The notes under the pieces: model-generated
Seen by the model: the letters and a program-made list of their open reading frames with translations, nothing else
What the model was told of the DNA's origin: nothing
The model's database searches: none
Shown here: piece by piece, positions 1 to 11,462 of the stretch
Numbering within the stretch: the first letter of the stretch is position 1
Layout of the letters: every line of letters starts with the position of its first letter
Translations under genes and position numbers: made by a program
Source of the DNA: Klebsormidium nitens
Lineage: Eukaryota > Streptophyta > Klebsormidiophyceae > Klebsormidiales > Klebsormidiaceae
Length of the DNA: 64,000 nt
NCBI GenBank assembly: GCA_000708835.1
Contig: DF236984.1
Span: 62,001-126,000 of the forward strand
Direction: 5' to 3'

Positions 1-59
1 ACGGCGAGAGGACTCCATAAGGCATTACAACGTCAGTTATATAAGAAGCTTCCCCCTGG

Positions 60-620
60 CCTGTTTTCTCAAGTATACTTGGAACTGTTCACGGTCAAAG
101 CAACTAGAATTGGAAGAAAACAGAGAATCATTACGCACCCACCTTTACCGCCAGTTTCTGCCCTGCTTTCTCGAGGATAGTCGCAACTTTCTAAGGTCGA
201 AGCAACTAGAAACGGGGAAATTCATTAATCATGAAACGCCCAGCTTTACCGCCCAACATCCTCTCCACCTTAACTCCCGCGTGCTTCGCCCAGCACAATC
301 GCATTTTTTCACGGTCGAAGCAACTAGGAACGGAAGAACACAGTAACCTTCGAACGCCCACTTTTGCCGCCAGTTCCTTTTGTTCTGCCTTCCTCGAGCA
401 TAGTTGCAACTTTCTAAGGTCGAAGCAACTAAGAAGAATAGAGTACAGTACGCATCAAACGCCAAGCCTCCTCTTCCACTTGGCCCCGGCGTGCTTCGCC
501 CAGCACAGTCGCGACTCTTCACGGTCGAAGCAACTAGGAAGAAAACAAAACAGTGATTATCACACGCCCACCTTCACCGCCAGCTTCCGCTTCCCCTTGG
601 CCCCGGCGTGCTTCGCCGAG
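60..620 (-). repeat. Echo array of the 3' edge of channel exon 572-881
   Basis: About five units of roughly 103-118 bases each carry a decayed copy of the last coding bases and donor of the adjacent exon, then an intron segment with the shared word GGTCGAAGCAACTAG (near 92, 194, 318, 419 and 523). Units alternate between two versions (cacgg- and taagg-preceded), suggesting a two-unit higher-order duplication. Confidence 0.8.
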
Positions 621-3600
621 CGCTCCTTCAGCACCTTTTGCGCCAACGCGAGCACCAACGGCGCCTCGCCGATAATAGTGCCCGGGGCGGCCATCTCCGT
701 AACCAGCGCCTTATCTGACTGGTCGCCCCGATCGAGGTCCACCGCCCAGTTGTAGGCAGGCAACCGACGGAGGTACCGCTGGTCGGGGCGCTTGGAGCTG
801 GCGATTTGGGACAGCTGGCGCGCGTCCGCGTCTTTTGGGTCGTGGGGGGTGTCTTCATCTGACGGTTCCTCGTCACTCACTCTGAAGAAGAGGGAAGAAT
901 GCCCAATTGTCTGAGATTGGGGGTGACGCTGTCAGTTCAGAACATACCAGTGTATCTGGGTTCTGATAACTTTGGCGTGCGTTTGCGGTTTTGGGTCGCG
1001 GGGGGGGTCTTCGCCAGCAGTTGGGTCACTCGCTCGTCGCTCACTCTCTGAAGTAACGGAAGGAATGAAATACTTCCTGTGAAATCGGGGTTTGGCAAAA
1101 AAGACCGACGATTTACAGGGTTTCTAGCTTCTTTATAGCTGGTCAACAAGGACAGCTGGCGCGCGTCAGCGTCTTTTGGATCGCTTGAGGTGTCGTTTTC
1201 TGAAGTTGGGTCCTCGCCACTCACTCTGAAAAAGACAAAGAAGAGAAGGATCTGGGTTTGACAACAGTTACCAACGATTAACAGGGTTTCAAGGTTCTGC
1301 TAGTTAATCAAACAGGATCTGGCAAGCGTCGGCGCCTTTTGGTATGTCTTCAATTGAAGTTGCATTCTCGTCACTCATTCTAGAGAGTCGAAGGATTTCC
1401 TAAGTGTCGGGGTTGACTTCATACATCACTTCCTTCTGAGGTTTCTAGGTCTGTTACTTGGCCAGCCGGGCCAGCTGGCGAGCGGCCGCGTCTTTTGGTC
1501 GGGGTTGGTGTCTTCGTCCGGGAGTCCCTGTCAATCAGCGATTACAGGAATTGATAACAGACCTTCAAATTCTCCCAAACTTTTCCAAAAACCCCTGCTT
1601 ACCCAGCCGTGGTGATGTCAAGATCGTTCAAGGCCACCGAGCGCGACACCGCCAGCTGGCCGGCGCGCAAAATCCACAGCTGTCGCACGGTCTCGCCTTC
1701 CCGCGTCAGGGTTTCACGCTGGGGGTGCACCTGCGTTAAATCCAAAAACGAAATGCAGTGAGTCGAGGCCCAAAACAGTAGGAATGAAGATAAAAAGTGA
1801 CGTAAGGAAGCAGATTAACGCAGGCCCTGCATTCAAGTAATGCAAGCCAGTACCCCGGCGACAAAGGAACATTCGTCTTGCTTCAGCGGCAGGTTTCGGT
1901 AAGAAACGCCTTTGACGATGTATGCTTTTGCTCCAGTCACCGCGATCAGAATACTCCGATCAGAATGCGAAACGAAAGAAGAGCAAAACGTTAAAACGGC
2001 AGAGTCGCCGGATCAAAATGTGGCGGGAAGTCCAATAGAAGGACAGATGGAGGAGCGAAGCGCGAAAGAAAGGCCTAACGACCGCCGGAGAAGCAGAGGC
2101 AAAAGCAGACCTAAGCAGAATCTAAAAGCACGTGGTTTAAGGCTAAGCTGCGGTCTGCACTTGGCGCGAAGCAGCCACAGAAAGCCTTGCTCAAGCTTGT
2201 AAGCGGTTGTGTTGATGACCGAAGAACGAAAGAGAAGGGTGAAGTAGAAAAACAAGGCCTCGGAAAGCAGAAAAAGCAGAGAGAGAAGCAGAGTCGAGAA
2301 GCACGTGACAACTACGGCTCTGGAGTTTCCACTTAAAGGGAGCAGCCTTAGCGAGCCGTGCTTGTGCGTTAAAGGATTGTGAATATTGTCGAAGAACGGA
2401 AGAAGAAAGTTGAAACAAGTCCAAAAGAAGGCCGAGAAAGGAACAGGGAAACAGCATTAGACGGATAGGTCCAAGCCGCAGATTGAAGGAGATCAATATT
2501 ACCTTCTGACCTGCACTTCGCATTCGGCAAGGAGGAGCCCAAGAAAACCGTGCTTGTCCAGTCAAAGGCTGTGAAGACCAAAGGACAACGGAGGAAAGAA
2601 AAGAATCCAGGGCCGTCCATTGAGCGGCTACACAAAGCCGGAAGCACCGCGGAAGAAGCACGTGAAATATGGCTGACCTGCATTTTGCACTTGGCGAGAA
2701 GCAGTGCTAGGAAGCCGTGCTTGTGCGGCAGAAGCGCGCTGGACGGGATGGTCTTGCGCCACCAATGAATCAGCATCTCGCTTCGCAGTTCGTCCTGCGA
2801 AGGGCGAAAGAAACGGTGTCCCAGTCGGCAAAAGCTGGCGTCTGACTAGAGTGGATCCGCTGAAATCAACAAACCCTGTGAAAATCTTGAGCGGAAAGTT
2901 TCACATCCAGGAAAGCTGGCAGTACTCCTGCTGATCCTGAACGACCAGTTCGTCATGTCTTTGATCAGCTCGACTTCGCTGGACTCGATGATCTGCGAGC
3001 TCCACTGGCGCGACAGGTGGACCAACAGAAGTGACTCAGCGGCTTCCGAAACCCGAAAAAGGGAACTAGAATCGGGTTAAAGATTCAGAATTAGAAGGGG
3101 TTTAACTTACCGTCATGTCTTTGATCAGCTCGACTTCGCTGAACTCGATGATCTGCGAGCTCCACTGGCGCGACAGGTGGACCATCAGGCGCGTGGAGAG
3201 CCACTCGGGGAGCTGCTCCCGCGCGACGTACGTGTGCAACGTGGCGAAGCGCTCCCGGAGGGCGTATCGACGGTCCCTAGAGAACTTTGGATGGACTTTC
3301 AGTTTTTCAGAAAGTAGGGTTAAATATTTCAGGTGGACAGCAATTGTAGGCGGTCCCTGGAGAAAGGTTTCAAGGTTACCCGGATCGAGAAAAGAATGGA
3401 TCGAGAAACTGATTTTTGAGGGCGGACCATCAGCGCCCGCTGCATGACAACCATTGCCCGTAAGCTGTCGCAACGATCAGAGCCCACGGTGAGGGATCCA
3501 AAAACACCTCCAGAGGTGCTGACAGGAAGCGGCTCCAAATGACGCGCTCAGAAGATGGTGACGGGTTCCGCCAACGGTGTGCCACAAGGAGCGCCCCAAC

Positions 3601-6600
3601 AATTCTGAGAGATCTGATTAAAATGCTGGACACGTGTCAGCCGCTGCCAACTTCTAGGATGGACAGCGGCGTAAATGCGCGAGGGGTTTGTGCCCAGGAT
3701 GCATGCAAGAATCTTCACTTTAGCAATAGTAAGCTTCAGCAATAGTAAGATAAACAGCCTGGGACGGGTAGGGTTAGATTGGGGGTTAGGGTGGGTTCGG
3801 GTGCGGGGCGGGTGATTCTGTGGGTTGGGTATTTGATTTTAGTGCAGGAGCTTACTAAAGCTAGAGCTTACTTTTGCTATAATTAGAGACATGATGCATG
3901 CCGTGAGCAGCGTCCCAAAACAAAAGAAGAATAAGAATCCTGGTGGACACGTGTCAGCAGCTCCTCAACTCTCGAAGACGATGATTGAGGACAAGTTTGC
4001 CCACAATCTGGACTAGAGGCAGACTCCCAAAGAAGCAACAGATGAGGCGATCATTTCTAGACACGTGTCACCGGCTCCTCACCTTTCGATGACGATGAGC
4101 GACGACAGTCTGTCCAGATTGAGGTATAAGCACAGACCCAAAGAAGCAAATAGAGGAAACCATGATTGCTGGACACGTGTCAGGCGCTGCTCACCTCTTC
4201 ATGATGATGATCGATGAGATTTTGCCCACGATATATGCCATGAGCAGCGCCCCAAAGAGATCCGCCACCGTCATGAACGCGCGGTCCGGAATGGTGATTC
4301 CCGCATGGATGTCGCCATACCCGACCTGGAAGAACCGAGGTACCGTCTCAGCATACCGGCCTCATCTGCTGAAAAAAGCGGGACTGAAAACCGGGACTGC
4401 CATACGCGATCGGCAGGAACACCTTGAAAAGGTCGACCGTCCTACACTCGCGAATGGAATTCACGACCATTCGGTCCAATTGCGAAATGTCACTGCCAGC
4501 CAAAGCAGCCGCTCTAACCCCTTGAGCTATTCTCGAAGCTAAACCAACCTGCAAAAATCACAACGGCCGTTCGGCTCACGGAGAGAACATGATCCGGGGT
4601 TTGCATCATCCTTCAGAAGGGCTTCTCTTGGGCTTGAAAGATCCTGCGACAATGATTCCATCCAACGTCTTCCGCCAATCTGCTCCTGCTTCGGACACTT
4701 GCAGAACGAATCGTGGCGTATGTTCCTCGCTTTCCGTAGATCGGACGTTGCTGAGGTAGCAACAAGCTTTCGTAGCAACCACAGGATGTAAACAAGGCTT
4801 CTCCGTGCACTTGCAGTCCAGTGCTCGTCTTCACGTTGCCTGATCGACTTGACCCATTTGGCCAAAGCTCTCGAACTGTCCGTCACGCCAATGAAAACCC
4901 TGCTCAGCTGAGGCGACAATTTTCAGCAGAGAGGGACTAGACGTCAACGGGAGCATAAGCCGGGCAGATAGCGCACCAGAGCCAACGGACACGTGACGAA
5001 ATGCGGACCGTTTTCGGGCGAATCAAGCGATGCTTCAGAACGGACTGTTGCTACGGGCAGATAACTTACCGTCGCCAACGATATCATTTGGAAGTACATG
5101 GACGCTATGTACACGTCAATCTCAGGAGCGTCCGAAAGAGTTCCAGACTCTCCGTGGTCGTCGTAATGGCTTTGATCCAACCACCGCTGCGGATCGCTCT
5201 GCAGCTTGCCGACCGCAACGAAGAGGCAGGCGCAGAGGTGGGAAAAGTAGAGGGTCTGCAAAACCGGAAAATGGAGTTCAATGAAAACAGTTTCAATATG
5301 TTCGAGGAAAAATATTAGGAGAAACGGTGTCTCTGGGGCCGTCGTAACGGGTTTGATCCAACCACCGCTGCGGATCGCTCTGAGCTTGCCGACCGCAATG
5401 AAGAGGCACGCGCAAAGGTGCGAGTAGGAGAGGTCTGCAAAAGTGAGGAGTCAGGGTTGGATGAAAGAAGAAGTGGGTTTGGCAGAGCTTGTTCAATAAG
5501 ACGGCAGCAATCGGTCGATCGTTCTAGTATGTTGGCACTAACCACCGCTGCAGGTGTTTGCTGTAGCTTGCCTACCGCAACAAAGAGGCGCACGCGAAAC
5601 TGCGAAAAGTAGAGGGTCTGCAAAACGAGGAGTCAGGGTTGATCAAAAGAAGAGGTTGAATTCGGCAAAGCTTGTTTGAAAGGACGGCAGCTAATGGTCG
5701 ATCGTCTTGATGTAATCTGCTCTGCCGTCGCTGCGGGTCTTGCTGAAGCTTGCCTACCGCGACAAAGGAGCACGCGCAAAGATGCGAAATGTAGAGGGTC
5801 TGCGAAAAATTGAGAAAATTGAGAAATCAGGGTTGAATGAAGGGAGAAGTGGAATTCGGCAGAGCTTCTTTAAGATGACGGCAGTGTTTGGCTGATTGTT
5901 GTAGTGTGGTTTTTACCAGCCCCCGATGCAGGTCGCGTTGAAGCTTGCCAACCGGAACAACATGTGCAAAGTTTGTAAATAGTAAAGGGTTTGCAAGACC
6001 AGAAAAGTCGGACGTTGACCTTATGAGAGGAGAATTGAGTCTGTATTGGACGGGGTTCTGTACGGATGCTTATCTAGCGACACCTATCAATGCTTGGCAA
6101 GTCCGACTAGGTCGGAGGATTCGTTGTGTGTCGGATGCAACTCTGTACGGATCCCCATTCAGCGACACCTATCAAGTCCAACTAGATCGGAAAATCCAAG
6201 TGGACCCACCAGAAATAGGAGAAGGCAGATGTCAATAAAGTCGCGCTGGATTTAAATTAGCAAATCCTACCAGAGCTTGGCAACTCCAACTAGGTTGAGA
6301 TATACCACGCTGACTCTTACCAGAACAAAAAGGAGGCAGATGTCGATGGAGTCGCGCTGGCGACTCTGATCAACGCTTAGCGAGTCCAACTGAGTCGAGA
6401 AATTTCAGGCGGACTCTTACCAGAAAGAAGAGGAGGCAGATGTCGATGAACTCGCGCTGGCCTGCGGACCACGTCTCGCGCAGCTCGGAGCGCACGATGC
6501 TCAGCCGGTGGATGCGCAGGATCTTGAGGGCCCGAAGGACCTGCGCGGAGAGCAACGACGTCGGGTTGAACAATCGTGTATACGGTAATAATTAAGATTT

Positions 6601-9600
6601 TCGAAGATGTCAGTATACAAACACTCCACCATCTCTGGTCAAGAGGTCATTAGCCACAGAGAATAAGTTGGATGCGCAGGATCTTGAGAGACCGGAGAAC
6701 CTGCGCGGAACGAGGCATGACCTCAGGTTAGATCATCGTGTATACGGTAATATTTACGATTTTCGTAGATGTCAGTATACAAACACTCCACCATCCCTAA
6801 TCAAGAGGTCATTAGCTACAGAGAATAAGGTGGTCAGCCGGTGGATGCGCAAAATCTTGAGGGACCGGAGAACCTGCGCGGAGAGGCATGACCTCGGGTT
6901 AGACGATTGTGTACCGTACTGCCAAGGAGATACAGCTGAAAGTAGATACTTTGGGGTCAATGTAAAAAACTTGACAATATAACGGGAACCTAAGGGTGAA
7001 AAAGCGAAGTGAAGAACCTACAAGAAAAAAGGCGTCAACTTGCTGAATACCAGGCAAGAAAAGCAGAGTTGCAATTTGTGCAAAATCCAAATGAAAGATC
7101 CACATCCCAAAGTGACACCTAAAACCTTTCGATTTTACGTACTCGCACAAGAAAGTGGTGAATTTCGTTAGCCGTACAATATACGATTCTATCGACGATG
7201 ATCGTACATTTCCGCATACGAACACTCTTGGGGGGCAGGTAGTTGACGATGAATGAGGCGATTGCCAAGCGGTGGATGCGCCAATTCGAAACAAGGGCCC
7301 CCTGCTCGGACCCGAATTGACGGACGCTAGCTCCTTGACTAAGCCCCATCTTAGCGGGTTGTTGACTGGTGAAATCAATCAGTCTGGACGAAAAGATGAG
7401 TCCTAAATGGACAGAGGACACGGAAAAAGATAGATCTGTATGGAGTGACCAATCCTGATTGCGAGGTGATTAGCAACAAGGAATAAGGTGGTCAGCCGGT
7501 GAATCAGCAAAATATCTAGGGGACCGGAGGATCTGCGCGGGGGGTTGGCTCGAGTCAGGATCATATGGCTCGTGCGGGCATGAGAAGAGATAAACGAGCT
7601 GTACAGAGGTCTTTTTGATATTTCTGAACGGTCGCTTTTTACCTGATCGATTAGCAGAGATGAGAGAAGACAAACGAAGGAAAGCATCAGTGTAACTTCG
7701 ACATTGGTACTACTGAGAATCAGAGAAGAAACACAAAGAAGGTTATTGGAGAACAACAATTTCTGTACTTCATAAAAGTAAGACACTCATAACTATCAAG
7801 CAGATCTGCATCCGATGAGAAAGAAGGTAAAGAACCATTTTTTGGGAGGTTCGGAGTTGTCTTTGTGAAAGATTGAGATAGACCAACCCGGCAGACAAAG
7901 GCGATGGGTTAGCTGCTAACCTGGAGCACCCAGTAGCGCCTGCTGACCGATGGCGCAAACAGCAGAAAGTCCCACGGGAAGGACGAGAGGAAGTCGATGG
8001 TAAACCAGCCCTTTACGTAGCGGCGGGCGATGGCACGTGGCTCCATCACGATCTTGGCGGGCATGAGGATGCGCAGGCCGTCTTTCACCTCGCGCTTGCC
8101 CTTCAGAACAAACCCTGCATTAGGAGCGCGGAGGAATGTCAAACATGAGATACCAGACCGCTACGAATTCCGACCGTAAAAGCAGGTGTTCGGGTACGTG
8201 GCTCCGTCAGGATCTTGGCAGGCTCGAGGGTGCACAGGCCGCTTTTCACCTCGCGCTTTCCCTGGATCCTGCAGTCACCGCATCAAAGACGCTCTCTGGG
8301 GTGCGAAGAATCAAGGCCTATAGGGCGTGTGGCTCCATCGGGTTCTTGGCAGGCTTGAGGATGCGCATGCCATCTTTCACCTCGCGCTTGCACTTTAGTA
8401 CAAAAACTGCATACGGTACACAACCTTAGGACAAGCAATCTTAGCATCTTAGCAATCTTAGGACATGTATGTTTGAAACGCCACGATGACAACTTATGGA
8501 CAGCTGTCTGAGCACAAGGCAAGCGAGCATGGCAAGTACAATTAGACGCGTGCCAAACGAAGCTGAACAAGAAGCACCCGGACGAAGAATTCAAGACGTG
8601 TTCTGTCCAGTCACATTAGACAACAGCCCGCGAACAAGACGCATTTTGACACCGAGGAAAAAAGAATGGAAGGAAGGAGGACACATCGACGGAGGCTGCC
8701 GTCTTTCTAGCAGAGGGTTTTGAGTGATTGGGCAAATGCATACCTGTCCGAAAGTTAACAAGGACGTCCAAGAGAAAGATGACGGTCACGATGCTGTCCG
8801 CAATCAACCAGTAGCCCTTCACGTGCACGTTGAAGCAGAACTCGTAGGGTAACACAATCTGCATGGAGAAAGAAGTAAAAAAGCTAGATTCTTTGTGGCA
8901 GAAAGACCTGTAAACGCCGATACCATGAACATTTCGATAAAGCTCTCAAACTGCCTTCGCTTTGACGATCAGAGTGGGGCGTTCTTTCCACTGGAAACAA
9001 GTTGACAACGTCAAGTACACCGATCATGTGTGAAGCTGTCCTTGTCATTCGCTGCAAATGCAACAACCTTCAGAGAGAGCGGCAAGTTAATGGTCTCCAT
9101 GACATGGACTAAACACCGTTTTCGAAGGGCTATCGCTTGCAAATTCCAAGTCCCTCATATTTCAGGCTCCTTCCGGATCTATATCAACGGTCCGTCTGAT
9201 CCTTGTTTATCAATTTCTTTTCAGCTCTTTCAACGATGCACTGTACTTTTCTTCTTCCTGGCCGGAACAACGACTTCGCTTTATGGTGGGTTTTTGTACA
9301 CATAAATCAGTTCTAAACCCCTCACCGCAACATACAGCAGGCAGACTGCGACCAGCACGTTCACATCACGCCGGGCCCTCGAGTACGGGTGAATCAACGG
9401 CAACAACACCCCCTGTGGGGATTTCTCAGTCGACCTTCCATAATGGCTGTGCGAGTCCCCCGCTCCAGAGGACGACCCCGTCTTTCCAGAATGTATCGAA
9501 CTTTGGTCTTCGGAGCGCGACATCCGCGTCAGCTCAGAGAGGGGCTTCCCGTAGAACTCGCGCTGCCAGCCCTCGCTCAAGGTACTGACTCGAGAGGCCG

Positions 9601-10953
9601 TATCCTGGGCGAGAGGGTTGTCCTCCTGCAAATAGCCGATGGAATCTGCACTGGAACTCACGAGTGGCTTGACAGTAGAGTGACTTTAGATTCCTGGGCC
9701 CCCCAATCGAAAATCTTCAATCAGTCCGATAACGTGCTCCACATCCCCACCCACCCTTAACCACCAGCCTAACCCCCAACCGTCTTTGAGGCGCCTATCA
9801 TAAGCAGTCAACTGTTGAGGCACTCAAGACATAGTAGATTGAACGTTCCTCTGTTGCTTGGATCTCCTATCTTATTCACTCTGGAGACTTTCTTTGCCAT
9901 GCATCAAGAAGGGAAGCAATGGGGGGAGTTACCAGAACTCCCAGAATCAGCAAGCTTGTGCCTTGCTAGATCTTTGGAAGGTGTTCTTTGAACATCAGAA
10001 GGTGGTGCACCTCCAGGAGATCAACAATTCTGGTGATCAACAATTCTCAAAATTAGACATAGAATCTCTCACCGCAATCTCGTCTGGCACTGTAAAGCAT
10101 TGACCGTTCTCTGTCGCAGGACTTGCAATCAAACAGCGTCATTCCCTTTCATATCGACTGCCCCTTTTGTGAGATGGTCAAAAAGAGACCACTTTTGCCC
10201 CCCTTCAACCAGGCACAGAAGCGCAAAATACTCAAGAGCGATTGAAGCATGAATGCGCACCTGCCCTGCCATGTTCCCCTTAGTCAGAGACCTCCGACTG
10301 ACGCTATGAGTGGTATACCTCCTCATCACATGGGCCGACCGTTGCACAATTGCGTTCGTCCTGACAAGGCGCCTTCTTGAGGACCTGCCGTGTGATCGTT
10401 CCAACTCATCATTGTCCTCCTGCCGCAAGCTCCCCCCCTCCTGGCTCTCCCTGAACAGGCGCGAGCCATGCAGACTGTCGTCCGAGAATCGGCTGAGCCT
10501 TCGGACAGCAGGATTCGAGGGCGTTGCCCCGTCAGCATTTGGTCTAGGACTTCTGCTGGAGGCATCTCCTCCCTCCTCATCTGACTCGGGCTCCCGTCCA
10601 CTCCTTCTGAAGAAATTGGCGACTTTTGCCAGGTTCTTCCGAATCTTCTCCCTTACGACAGGCTTTTGAGCGCCATCTTCAATCCCAATTGGGTCGATTT
10701 GCTCGCCAGCTTGCCCGGTCTCCTCATGAACCGGGTGTAGCTGCGAATCCTCGTGTATGGTGTGCGGTTGGGCATCCCGTTCGAACCGGCTCGACTGCCT
10801 CAAATCAGGGGCGCTGTGGCTGCTATGCAACTGAGGCCCACCCTCGTTCGCTCTCCCCTTGGACATGGCGGCTCTACTCAGACCTTCCTGACCATCTGCA
10901 GAAGCCTTGTCTAGCGACGCCCTGGCCCGGCCCGCACTTTCTATCGTATGCAT
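572..10953 (-). CDS. EAG/CNG-type voltage-gated potassium channel, 3' end outside window
   Basis: Exons in coding order: 10953-10292, 9650-9326, 8858-8744, 8114-7921, 6540-6421, 5255-5070, 4325-4195, 3276-3111, 2794-2678, 1730-1603, 881-572. Phases agree at every junction, giving about 818 codons so far. Residues 1-300 are a polar, Ser/Arg-rich cytoplasmic N-terminus. S1 follows an IHPYSRARR motif, S2 and S3 lie in the next two exons, and S4 (LRALKILRIHRL) carries a basic residue every third position. S5 and the pore helix precede a split filter, ISLAT in one exon and VGYGDI in the next, which is diagnostic of potassium selectivity. S6, a C-linker and a cyclic-nucleotide-binding fold (LTREGE, later GTIIGE) follow. 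The last visible exon ends at a good donor (AAG|GTGGGC), and the 3' edge echoes beside it imply that the gene continues left. The first junction (10292/9650) is the least certain. The protein is expected to be a plasma-membrane channel; ligand binding is doubtful (see findings). Confidence 0.85.
812..1535 (-). repeat. Echo array of the 5' edge of channel exon 572-881
   Basis: The live exon start (to 881) is followed upstream by copies at about 971-1053, 1151-1233, 1320-1385 and 1462-1530. The 1151-1233 copy is the clearest: on the minus strand it still reads a related acidic peptide (SGEDPTSEN, then DPKDADARQLS) and keeps a cag/tcag acceptor-like edge. Confidence 0.8.
2148..2680 (-). repeat. 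Echo array of the 3' edge of channel exon 2678-2794
   Basis: Degraded copies of the exon end and donor lie at about 2502-2560, 2345-2370 and 2148-2195. The intron filler between them (words such as gaagaacgaaagagaag) is repeated too, so the whole exon-edge plus intron unit was duplicated at about 170-180 base spacing. Confidence 0.7.
2953..3028 (-). repeat. Near-identical copy of the 3' part of channel exon 3111-3276
   Basis: About 74 bases match the exon end with a single mismatch by eye before diverging. The donor is not preserved: gttcgtc stands where the live exon has acttaccgtc on the plus strand. This looks like a recent duplication or a conversion tract. Confidence 0.85.
3628..4190 (-). 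repeat. Echo array of the 3' edge of the pore/S6 exon
   Basis: Copies at about 4062-4135 and 3945-4020, with weaker ones near 3885 and 3628-3680, repeat the end of the pore exon, its gtgagc-type donor and an intron word GGACACGTGTCA. Spacing between the two best copies is about 115 bases. Confidence 0.7.
3713..3890. mobile_element. MITE-like segment with imperfect terminal inverted repeats
   Basis: A G-rich, telomere-like core (agggttagattgggggttag) is bounded by TAGCAATAGTAAGC-type sequence on the left and its imperfect inverse (gcttacttttgcta) on the right. No coding capacity is visible. A related core occurs at 37100-37155. This is an inference from structure only. Confidence 0.35.
5255..6000 (-). 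repeat. Echo array of the 5' edge of the S5 exon
   Basis: Four copies of the acceptor plus about 90 exon bases lie upstream of the live exon, ending near 5428, 5617, 5794 and 5995, at roughly 175-200 base spacing. The nearest copy is almost intact (ccaaccaccgctgcggatcg preserved); the farthest is barely recognisable. Confidence 0.88.
6060..6421 (-). repeat. Echo array of the 3' edge of the S4 exon
   Basis: Copies of the exon end and its donor at about 6302-6362 and 6196-6247 repeat the word ggcagatgtcgatg...tcgcgctgg. The intervening intron word (cacctatcaa...agtccaactag) continues the array to about 6060. Confidence 0.82.
6540..7540 (-). repeat. Echo array of the 5' edge of the S4 exon
   Basis: Copies of the acceptor plus the S4 codons occur at about 6667-6715, 6837-6885, 7264-7311 and 7491-7540, each retaining versions of ccggtggatgcgcaggatct and ctgcgcgg. 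Intron text between them (tatacggtaat, atgtcagtatacaaacactc) is also duplicated. Confidence 0.88.
8114..8410 (-). repeat. Echo array of the 5' edge of the S2-S3 exon
   Basis: Two copies, about 8193-8272 and 8327-8410, repeat the start of exon 8114-7921 with its ctgca(t) acceptor. The outer copy still translates in frame to a recognisable version of the live sequence (KREVKDG-like). Confidence 0.85.
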
Positions 10954-11462
10954 ATCTACTTACATCAGCTTGTCACAAGAATCCCTGCTAGCACAATAAG
11001 CACTTGCTGACTCGGTCGCGGGATTTGAAAGCTGAGCAGGAAGGTGGAACCTTGCCTGCTGGCGCCCAGGAACCCATGGATGTGCTGTGCAAGCTGCCAT
11101 GATTCATTGATTGTTGAATTTGTTCTTTCCCAAAGAAGCCAGAAAATTTAGAAAGATTCCAAGTACAATTTGATCAGGCTCAGCAAAGAGCGCGCGTAAG
11201 ATTCGCTGGTGAGTTGTCAATGAGGGGGGTGTTAAATGTGTTCATTGAAGCGTACTGGGGGGTCACAGCTGCTTGTTGGAGGGCGAGCTAAGCTAACCCC
11301 TCCGGTGAGCTTCTAGTGAATCAGCTCCCCCACCAAAAAGAAAGCCCTCTTGCACATACTCTTGCAGCGTGCGCGCGCACATTCAATCTCCTCCTACGCT
11401 GTGAATCAGGCAAATGAGCACTGCCACAAGTGCATGCATTGCGAGCAAAGAAGAAGGGCGCC
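10954..11462. promoter_or_regulatory. Shared head-to-head promoter interval, channel and PTEN genes
   Basis: About 509 bases separate the divergent start codons. This interval must hold both 5' UTRs and both core promoters. I see no clear TATA box or other motif that assigns a start site. Co-regulation is possible but not shown. Confidence 0.5.

Noticed and set aside
60-620. Regularly spaced repeats that resemble a CRISPR-like array
   Set aside because: Units of 103-118 bases contain decayed coding sequence of the neighbouring exon, repeats are not identical, and the genome is eukaryotic.
10268-10276. Donor CAG|GTGCGC for channel exon 1
   Set aside because: It leaves phase 0, which does not match the acceptor at 9650; the donor at 10292 leaves the required phase.
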